Origin: Sulfuricella sp.
GTDB lineage: Bacteria > Pseudomonadota > Gammaproteobacteria > Burkholderiales > Sulfuricellaceae
Direction: 5' to 3'
Length of the DNA stretch: 24,299 nt
Assembly: GCA_019911785.1 (NCBI GenBank)
Contig: JAIOJM010000191.1
Span: forward strand, 1 to 24,299
The position numbers were made by a program, and so were the translations under genes. How positions within the stretch are numbered: position 1 is the stretch's first letter; every line of letters begins with the position of its first letter. Below the pieces are notes generated by a model. The model searched no databases. It worked only from the letters and a program-made list of their open reading frames with translations, and was not told the DNA's origin. Below are positions 17,473-24,299 of the stretch, in pieces.

Positions 17473-20400
17473 TACCGGACCTTCCTGAAGATGTCGGGAC
17501 GTTCTGCCACCTTGGTGGCGAGATCGTCCTTGTAGTAATAGACCCAGACTTCATCGCCGCGAGCCATGATGGCCTGACGCTTGGTTTCGTCGTCGGCCTT
17601 GACGGCCGGTTCGTCGTGAGGCGTTCCGTCACAGAATACCCAGATGCGGGGTTCGTAGTAGAAGTCGGGCTGAACGTAAATGCCATCGACGCGTTTCTGG
17701 GCGGCGTCAGGCAGGCGCAGTCCGTTTTCGTAGAGGTGCTTGATGAACTTGCGCTCAGTCGAGGATGTTGGGTCGAGGTTGCGCATCATCGATTCGTATT
17801 GCTCGTCGTAGCTCTTGAATCCGGTATTGGTCTGGATCTCGATCGAACAGATGCTCAACTTTTGCAGCGCATCCTTGATTAGCTGGCGGTCGATGATCTT
17901 GTGGTCACGCTGGTTGTAGTAGCTCAGCAGGTCGTCGTAACTGGCCGGTTCCTTGTACTCGGGATCGTCGAAGCGGCAAAGGTTGATGGCCTCGGCAATC
18001 ACCTTATGGAAGACCTCGACGTTTTCGACAAATTGCGAGAGGATGCCCAGACTACCTTCGGCTGCTTCATATAGAAGGATATTCGGCGCCTCGGGATTAC
18101 CGATGGCGACCACGCCAATTTCGTTCGGCTCCACCTGGAATACCCGTTCGATGGCGCGCTTCAGGGCATGCTGCAAGGTGATCACGCCATCGGGCTTGAG
18201 GCCGAGCGGCTGGATCGGCTCGATATAGAGCGCGTCCGAGACATTCGACGTCCAAAGTTTAACGAGCCGGAATTCCTCCTTGAGATTGGCATCGTCCTCA
18301 GGCATCGAGGCGCGCCAGTCACCAGATATCTGGCCCATCGGAAATCCCTCGTTTTTTGCCGAGCGCCACTGTTTGTTCACATGCACGAGGCGTGCGGCGG
18401 GAACGTAACGAAGGTTGAGCAAGGCGCTTTCGTTAGATAGAGCGACAGCCTTGCGGATTCGGTCAACCTGACCGCCATCGACTGAGAAGTAGGTATTAAT
18501 ATCGAAACCGCGTGAAACCCGCTCCTCCTCTTCGCAGGTAATGCGGTCGATTTCCTCGGCACGAGATTCAGCCATTTCGATGAGATCGTGCAGATGCTGT
18601 TTGGAGGCGTTGTCGGACAAATCGGCGCCGGAAATTGGGCAAGTGCTGTCCTTGGCTGCATCTCCTGCCATGAAGTAGCCGGTCTTGGTGCTGATCTTTG
18701 CTTCCGTAAGCGCTGATTCGGCATCCTGAAGCACCAGCTGGCAGACTCGGTACTTGCGGCCATTGTGATAGATGATGTTGAGCGGCCCGAATTCGCGCAA
18801 CGCAATCGTGCGCGGTCGCGAGACGAATTCCCCGGAAGAATCGCTGGTCGGCAGGAAGACGCGAATTGGCAGACGCGTGAAATTGTAGCCCGGAAGGAAT
18901 CCCTCCGAGGCGAAGTAGCGATAAGGATAAAACTCGGACAGCTCGCTCGACATCCCCTTGAGGTCGTTACGCAGCAGATCAAGCTGGCGGGTGGCCTGAT
19001 CCTGATTGCGCTTGTGCTTCCTGTACTCATCGCTGCCGAGACTGAGTGTGCCGCTTTCAATTTTCTGGGTGGCGCGACTGAGGATCGAGCGGGCCGAGCG
19101 GTACAGGCGTCGCCATCGATCTAGTGAGTGATCCAGGTTGTCCGCCACCTTCGATAGATTTTGGTCAATCCACTGGTCGGAGTACCAAGTGGCCCCCGCC
19201 ATTTTGAGATCGCTATCGAAATCATGGATGACACGCTTGAATGTGGCTTTGACCCCGTTGAAGACGGCTGGCGAAAGTTCAAGTCCTGAACGAACTTCCT
19301 TGGCGAGAGGCATTTTGTCGCCATCGTCCGTGATCAGCTTCATGATCGATGGGCGGCCGGTTCCCATATCGTCGAGGCCCGGCATGCCGATCTCAGACGC
19401 AACCAGGGCATTGAGATGGGATGCAAGTAGTTCCCGGTTGCAAAGATCGAGGCGCGGCGCCATTACGCTGCCGGCGACCAAGGCGGTCTGGTCGTGGAAG
19501 TAATGACGGTCGTGGGGCGAGTATGAGGAGCAGTAGGTAAAGACCAGCGCTGCCTGCCCGCTACGTCCCGCACGGCCCGAGCGCTGCGCGTAGTTGGCTG
19601 GGTTGGGGGGTGCATTGCGCATGTGCACGACGTTCAGGCTGCTGATGTCGATACCCAGTTCCATGGTTGGCGAGCAGAACAAGGCACTGATCGCGCCTGC
19701 CCGGAAGAGGTCTTCGCGCTCGATGCGGACATCGGTGCTGAGCTGGCCCGTGTGGTCTTCGCCGCGCAGCCGTTTTACTTTGGAAAAGTCACGAGAGTAC
19801 AAGCTCTGGAAGAATAGGTTCGGCTTGGGCGCTTGTTCCTTATACGACCGCTGCTTGATAACATCGGCCTTCACCGTCTTGCCGTTGCCGACCTGCCAGA
19901 GAATCTTTTCGAGACGAAGGCGATAGACGGGAACCGGTTCGTTCTTCTCGTTCTTTGCGATCTGGGACTTGAGGAAATCGGCTTGCTCCAGCATCGACAT
20001 CAGTCGCTCGACGAAGGTGCGGTAGTTAGCGCCCTTCAGATCGAGACCGATGCCGTTGCGGCGCACATAGAGCTTGATGAACTTGCCGAGCGCACTGGCC
20101 GGCCCCATGCTCTTGGAGAACAACCTGGCGGACTTATGAAGTGGGTCGTAACGGATAAAAAATGGCTCGCGCAGTTCTTCGTTGCGATCCAAGGTCCAGG
20201 GTAAACGGAGCTTTTCGCGGAAGTGCTTTTCGTTTTCCTTGAGCTTGGACTGCGTCAGGTAGTTCTCGCTGTGAATTGCAAATTCGAGGCGGAAGAAATC
20301 GAGGATGGTGGAAATGAAGTCCTTGCGGTCTTCAAGCGAAAGATCCCCGATGAGCGGGAAGCCGTTCCACGCGGCATCGGCCGCCCGACTTTCGAGGTCT

Positions 20401-22586
20401 GCGTACGTTACTTCCAAGAGAGCGCATTGCTCAAGATTCGGCAGCACGATACGCCAGCTGCGTCGCAGATCAGCAACGGCTCGGTAGAGTAGATAATCTT
20501 GAAAGCAGCGATCGTAAGGCTCACGTACGGATGCGAAGACAGAGTCCTCATTACGATTTGCGTATTCGAGGAAAGGGGCATTCAGTGCCTTGAATATGGC
20601 CTCACCAAGGGTGGCATAGGTCAGCACCTGATCCGGCGCTGATTCAAGTGCTTTCCTGATCCCGGCCCGTAGGCGCACCACTTGAACGAAATCGTTGAAG
20701 TGCCCGGCCTGAAGGGCTGCATCCTGACGGTTATCGGTAAAGCTCAGTAGCTTTTGATCCTGATCGTGGTAGCCGGCATCACTGAGGCGATTCAGTATCG
20801 AGAATGCCGTAATTGTCGTTGAGGTACTGCGGCCTTCGCTGCCTAGCTTGGTGAGCTTGGTGCCTTCGTTGGTCTTGGTGTCGTAGAACACCCCGGCGGT
20901 CGGATCGAAGAGCAGAGGCGCCTTCATGAACCAGCCCCACCATTTCAGTGGCTTCGACTCCGAGCATTCGCCCAGTTCGTTGAAATAGAGCTTGGTCGGA
21001 AGGGATGCTTTCTTCTTGGAATCCGGCACGGGACCTGTCTTGGTTTGTCTGATCCATGCATCCGGAAGCAATTCGAGATCTTCCAGAGGATCCCAGATAT
21101 CTTCACCGATGATCAGGTAGCCGTCTGTCGCATCCTGGTCATCTGCTGAGCTGACGCGAAACTCGCGGGGCTCCAGTTTGTTGTTTTGCTTCGAAACACA
21201 AATGAAGGCATGGCCGCTGGCACGCGAGAATACACTCGGGTAGATGGGCTTCTTAGCGCCATCCTCAACGCGATAGACACCCGGCTCCAGGGTGATGAAT
21301 CGGTTTTCATCCTGATCGAGCGTCGTATAGACGGATCCGGTTTGCGAGATGAATTGATGCAGTTTGAAGGGCAGCAAGGTGTAACGCCGGCCATTGGCCT
21401 GCAATTGCTGGTTAACGATACTGATCCACTGCAACAGATCTTGCAAAAAGCTTTGACATTGCTCAGGCGAACAGCCGGAGGCTTCAGCTAGTGCTTTCGC
21501 GATTTCGCTGAGTCGGCGCGGCTTGCCTCTAACCAGCTGGCTTTCTCTGCTTTCGAGCGCGATTGCATTTTCCAGCCAGATGGCGACCGGGTGGGCCTTT
21601 AGCGCAGCTTCGCTACCGGACAGTTCAATGCCATGCTCAATAGATTGGGCCAACACCGCCGAACTTGTTGCTTGTCCGGACGGATCCAGTGACCGGGAAA
21701 GCGTTTCGTTGATGATCTGGCCGGGTGTATAGGTCTTGCCGAACAACTTGCTGGCGACCTTCGCGACTTCGGCTCGTTGCTCGGTCAGCGTACCGACGGA
21801 AACCATCGTCGCTGATGTGCCGATACAGACGACAGGATTGATACAGCGCGCCTGAATGCGCCGGGTCAGCAAGGCAACGTCTGCCCCCTGCCGTCCACGG
21901 TAGGTGTGAAGCTCGTCAAAGACCAGGAATCGAAGATTCTCGTAGATGCCATCACGAATGGAACGCTCTCTCAGCCGAGTCAAAAGCAGTTCCAGCATCA
22001 TGTAGTTGGTCAACAGAATCTGAGGCGGTTGTTCCCGCATCTTCTGCCGGGCATCTTCCTTCTCCTGCCCGGTGTATTGGCCAAAGGAAATCGGAAATGA
22101 CTGCCCAGTCGCGTTCTCGTAGTTCTCCTTGTAGCGACTGAATTCATCGAACTGGGAGTTGATCAGCGCATTCATCGGATACACGATGATGGCAACTACC
22201 CCAGTGGCTCCAGGGTTTTTGAGTAGATGGTGGAAGACGCTGCCGATGTAGGTCAGTGACTTTCCAGAACCTGTGCCTGAGGTGACGATGAAGTCGCGGC
22301 CATTCGTTCCCAGGTCCATCGCCTCGACTTGATGGCGATAGAGCGAATAGCCCTTAAAGATGCTCTTCAGCTCAGAGTGGATCCGGCCTGTATCAGCAAG
22401 ATCTTCGACGCTGCCAAACATCTCGAACGATGGGTTGAACTGAAGCAGCGCTTCGGGCCAGAGCTTCCCCTCGTCCAATGCTTTCTCAACGACGCTTCGG
22501 ATCGCGGGGTCGGCGATCTTTAGAAAGCTACGAATATAGGTCGCGTAGTCGTCGACGATTGATGCATGAGTTTGGAAGACGTTCAT
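17472..22586 (-). CDS. DEAD-like helicase with DUF1998/MZB-like region and nuclease-like C-terminus, 1704 aa
   Basis: This is a superfamily 2 helicase of the DrmA/DruE/MrfA type. Motif I is TSGTGSGKS (102-110), motif II is FDELH (223-227), and motif III is GTSAT near 256-260. The second RecA lobe comes only near 970-1012, with GIDISSLNVVHMRN and YAQRSGRAGRSGQ. A region near 1490-1575 matches DUF1998 and the MZB domain: NILLYEAAEGSLGIL, then SYDDLLSYYNQRDHKIIDR. The cysteines usual in this motif are replaced. The last ~95 residues look like a Vsr/DUF559-type restriction fold: TERKFIKHL, VQPDFYY and VFCDGTPHD, then a KR-rich helix. The length suits Druantia DruE, or a protein combining DISARM DrmA and DrmB functions. 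It starts 39 bases after the Xre gene with only a weak ribosome site, and it ends overlapping the SNF2 gene by one base. Confidence 0.87.
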   Translation of the reverse strand: MNVFQTHASIVDDYATYIRSFLKIADPAIRSVVEKALDEGKLWPEALLQFNPSFEMFGSVEDLADTGRIHSELKSIFKGYSLYRHQVEAMDLGTNGRDFIVTSGTGSGKSLTYIGSVFHHLLKNPGATGVVAIIVYPMNALINSQFDEFSRYKENYENATGQSFPISFGQYTGQEKEDARQKMREQPPQILLTNYMMLELLLTRLRERSIRDGIYENLRFLVFDELHTYRGRQGADVALLTRRIQARCINPVVCIGTSATMVSVGTLTEQRAEVAKVASKLFGKTYTPGQIINETLSRSLDPSGQATSSAVLAQSIEHGIELSGSEAALKAHPVAIWLENAIALESRESQLVRGKPRRLSEIAKALAEASGCSPEQCQSFLQDLLQWISIVNQQLQANGRRYTLLPFKLHQFISQTGSVYTTLDQDENRFITLEPGVYRVEDGAKKPIYPSVFSRASGHAFICVSKQNNKLEPREFRVSSADDQDATDGYLIIGEDIWDPLEDLELLPDAWIRQTKTGPVPDSKKKASLPTKLYFNELGECSESKPLKWWGWFMKAPLLFDPTAGVFYDTKTNEGTKLTKLGSEGRSTSTTITAFSILNRLSDAGYHDQDQKLLSFTDNRQDAALQAGHFNDFVQVVRLRAGIRKALESAPDQVLTYATLGEAIFKALNAPFLEYANRNEDSVFASVREPYDRCFQDYLLYRAVADLRRSWRIVLPNLEQCALLEVTYADLESRAADAAWNGFPLIGDLSLEDRKDFISTILDFFRLEFAIHSENYLTQSKLKENEKHFREKLRLPWTLDRNEELREPFFIRYDPLHKSARLFSKSMGPASALGKFIKLYVRRNGIGLDLKGANYRTFVERLMSMLEQADFLKSQIAKNEKNEPVPVYRLRLEKILWQVGNGKTVKADVIKQRSYKEQAPKPNLFFQSLYSRDFSKVKRLRGEDHTGQLSTDVRIEREDLFRAGAISALFCSPTMELGIDISSLNVVHMRNAPPNPANYAQRSGRAGRSGQAALVFTYCSSYSPHDRHYFHDQTALVAGSVMAPRLDLCNRELLASHLNALVASEIGMPGLDDMGTGRPSIMKLITDDGDKMPLAKEVRSGLELSPAVFNGVKATFKRVIHDFDSDLKMAGATWYSDQWIDQNLSKVADNLDHSLDRWRRLYRSARSILSRATQKIESGTLSLGSDEYRKHKRNQDQATRQLDLLRNDLKGMSSELSEFYPYRYFASEGFLPGYNFTRLPIRVFLPTSDSSGEFVSRPRTIALREFGPLNIIYHNGRKYRVCQLVLQDAESALTEAKISTKTGYFMAGDAAKDSTCPISGADLSDNASKQHLHDLIEMAESRAEEIDRITCEEEERVSRGFDINTYFSVDGGQVDRIRKAVALSNESALLNLRYVPAARLVHVNKQWRSAKNEGFPMGQISGDWRASMPEDDANLKEEFRLVKLWTSNVSDALYIEPIQPLGLKPDGVITLQHALKRAIERVFQVEPNEIGVVAIGNPEAPNILLYEAAEGSLGILSQFVENVEVFHKVIAEAINLCRFDDPEYKEPASYDDLLSYYNQRDHKIIDRQLIKDALQKLSICSIEIQTNTGFKSYDEQYESMMRNLDPTSSTERKFIKHLYENGLRLPDAAQKRVDGIYVQPDFYYEPRIWVFCDGTPHDEPAVKADDETKRQAIMARGDEVWVYYYKDDLATKVAERPDIFRKVR

Positions 22587-22625
22587 TGCGCTGATGGCCC
22601 GGGAAGTCGATTGTTTGCTGTTTTG

Positions 22626-22865
22626 CTACTTGGTCAGCGACTTTTGATCAGCAGGCGGCGCTACTTCAGCCACCCATTCGAACAAGTCCCCGACTTGGCA
22701 TTCGAAAAGCTGGCATAGCTTGTCCACCGCGGGCAGCTCGATTCGCTGCGTAGTCTCGTAGTACAAATGGGTAAGTGTCGTCCGATTGAGTCCGGTTGCA
22801 CGATGAACATCAGCAATGTTAATTTTTTGCTTTCCCATGAGTACCGACAGGTTGCATTTGATCAT
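22626..22865 (-). CDS. Xre/Cro-type helix-turn-helix regulator, 79 aa
   Basis: This is a small DNA-binding repressor-like protein. KINIADVHRATGLNRTTLTH is a helix-turn-helix of the Cro/C1 (HTH_26-like) type, followed by the usual LxxLCQLFECQVGDLFEWV tail. I chose ATG at 22865 because GGGAG lies eight bases upstream and the family usually begins just before the first helix. A longer frame to 22943 would add residues unlike the family and would run through the operator-like palindromes. The gene stands first in the cluster, 39 bases before the large helicase. It is likely to control the operon by binding the palindromes just upstream, which would limit the cost of the defence genes. Confidence 0.85.
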   Translation of the reverse strand: MIKCNLSVLMGKQKINIADVHRATGLNRTTLTHLYYETTQRIELPAVDKLCQLFECQVGDLFEWVAEVAPPADQKSLTK

Positions 22866-22880
22866 TGACGCATCTCCCGC

Positions 22881-22898
22881 TGTTGCATACATGCAACA
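22881..22898. promoter_or_regulatory. 18-bp perfect palindrome, candidate operator for the Xre regulator
   Basis: TGTTGCAT-AC-ATGCAACA is an inverted repeat with 8-bp perfect arms and a 2-bp centre. It lies 15 bases upstream of the regulator's start codon, where an autoregulatory operator is expected. The size and symmetry fit a dimeric Cro/C1-type repressor. Confidence 0.55.
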
Positions 22899-22906
22899 AA
22901 CAAATG

Positions 22907-22919
22907 GTGCGCAGCGCAC
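22907..22919. promoter_or_regulatory. 13-bp palindrome GTGCGCAGCGCAC, second operator candidate
   Basis: GTGCGC-A-GCGCAC has 6-bp perfect arms around one base, nine bases from the first palindrome. A related shorter palindrome, GTGC-A-GCAC, lies at 22967-22975. The repeated GTGC/GCAC half-sites suggest a regulator-binding region, although they differ in sequence from the 18-bp palindrome. Confidence 0.4.
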
Positions 22920-22920
22920 T

Positions 22921-22985
22921 ATTATGATGTTGTGCGACCTCATAATTCCTACACATGTATTATGCCGTGCAGCACATCATCTTAA
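22921..22985 (-). promoter_or_regulatory. Candidate promoter region of the minus-strand cluster
   Basis: Two CATAAT boxes resembling a sigma-70 -10 element occur on the minus strand, at 22921-22926 and 22959-22964. The second has TTAAGA at 22980-22985 as a weak -35 with a short 15-base spacer. The inverted repeat ATTATGA/TCATAAT (22921-22927 with 22940-22946) overlaps the first box. Transcription from either box would run through the palindromes at 22881-22919. The match to consensus is weak. Confidence 0.25.
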
Positions 22986-23102
22986 CCGCGTAGGGGGTAA
23001 TTATGGATGCTAATCCGAATCGTGAAAATTGTCTCGTCATTTTGAAATCGGCCAACTTATGCGCCAGCCGAATTCCCGCCCGATGTTGGTGTTACGTTAT
23101 AA

Positions 23103-23340
23103 CGGCCACTCAAAAACAGGCAGGCTCCCTTCATCGGTCCGGTTAGGCCGAGTTCCCGACCGCTGGGCCAACAGTACATCTGGCAGCTTTATGATCGCTA
23201 AGCCGTCACTCTGAATGCTGCAGTCATCAGACCGGAGTGGGTCGAAAGTGTGAGTTCGCGTTTTTCGAAAGCGGCCACTCGGCCAGGGCCTCTCGATGTT
23301 CGCCATCAGAAATCTTTAGATGACCGCTTCGGCCGAGAAC
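23103..23340. repeat. Degenerate short interspersed repeat cores
   Basis: CGGCCACTC occurs exactly at 23103-23111 and 23272-23280. Related cores in the other orientation are GACCGCTGGGCC (23158-23169) and GACCGCTTCGGCCGAG (23322-23337). Such CCGCTT/CGGCCACTC cores resemble repeats I associate with betaproteobacterial intergenic regions; this family assignment is from memory and weak. Confidence 0.3.
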
Positions 23341-23370
23341 CTGACATAGCAGGCTGCTCCATTTAGGGTC

Positions 23371-23380
23371 TCTGCCTAGT
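23371..23380. repeat. Right copy of the 10-bp direct repeat flanking the accessory block
   Basis: This is an exact second copy of TCTGCCTAGT, the first being at 2181-2190 just after mfd. It lies 85 bases from the end of hflX. Confidence 0.3.
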
Positions 23381-23464
23381 CGCGAAGAGCCGATTACCGG
23401 ACCGACACGGGAGTAGGCATTGCTCCATTGGCGGCGGACCCAAGAAGATTAGGCCAATCGGAAT

Positions 23465-24299
<835 letters not shown>

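Larger units (their letters stand above)
22986..23464. other. Intergenic stretch of about 480 bp without a credible gene
   Basis: No frame here gives a protein I recognise, and the short open frames overlap on both strands without good ribosome sites. The sequence contains several copies of short GC-rich repeat cores and one copy of the TCTGCCTAGT repeat. It may be decayed sequence at the island edge, or it may hide a non-coding RNA. Confidence 0.5.

Noticed and set aside
22866..22943. Start at 22943 for the Xre regulator
   Set aside because: The added residues do not resemble the family and cover the palindromes; ATG at 22865 has a GGGAG site.
23097..23306. Minus-strand 69-codon open frame between the regulator and hflX
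   Set aside because: It spans the degenerate repeat cores, has no recognisable domain and no clear ribosome site; more likely repeat-derived.

Overview
The window looks like a chromosomal segment of a proteobacterium, most likely a betaproteobacterium. I base this on the style of the two flanking housekeeping proteins (Mfd and a GAGES-variant HflX) and on GC-rich, GC3-biased codons; the assignment is inference. Two vertically inherited genes bracket a large accessory block. The 3' part of mfd (transcription-repair coupling factor, + strand) lies at the left edge. The 3' part of hflX (ribosome-associated GTPase, - strand) lies at the right edge.

Between them is one co-directional minus-strand gene cluster of about 20.5 kb, read from 22865 down to 2304. 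In transcription order it holds: a small Xre/Cro-type regulator with palindromic operator candidates upstream; a 1704-aa DEAD-like helicase with a DUF1998/MZB-like region and a nuclease-like C-terminus; a SNF2-type helicase that resembles DISARM DrmD; an AlbA_2 plus HATPase-like protein; a large Eco57I/PglX-like adenine-N6 methylase that resembles DrmMI; a class I methyltransferase-like protein; a reverse transcriptase with intact motifs; a 549-aa protein of unknown function with a RARYYSFYPW motif; and a PLD (HKD) phosphodiesterase/nuclease. Adjacent genes mostly overlap by 1 to 8 bases or are separated by 3 to 39 bases. This argues for one transcript or strong translational coupling.

The first half (17472-22586, 14605-17472, 13036-14601, 9269-13039) looks like a DISARM class 1-like defence core. 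Its helicases would act on DNA and its methylase would mark self DNA. It lacks separate drmA, drmB and small drmC genes. One long helicase stands where DrmA and DrmB would be, and an 866-aa PLD protein stands where DrmC would be. The second half (2304-9272) is a four-gene module built around a reverse transcriptase. I do not know a described anti-phage system with this full composition, so the joint locus is the main candidate for a new or variant defence system.

Non-coding sequence is scarce. There are 176 bp between mfd and the PLD gene, with hairpins and a possible terminator. There are about 600 bp between the regulator and hflX, with operator-like palindromes near the regulator and degenerate short repeats beyond. 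No tRNA, rRNA, CRISPR array, integrase or transposase was seen.
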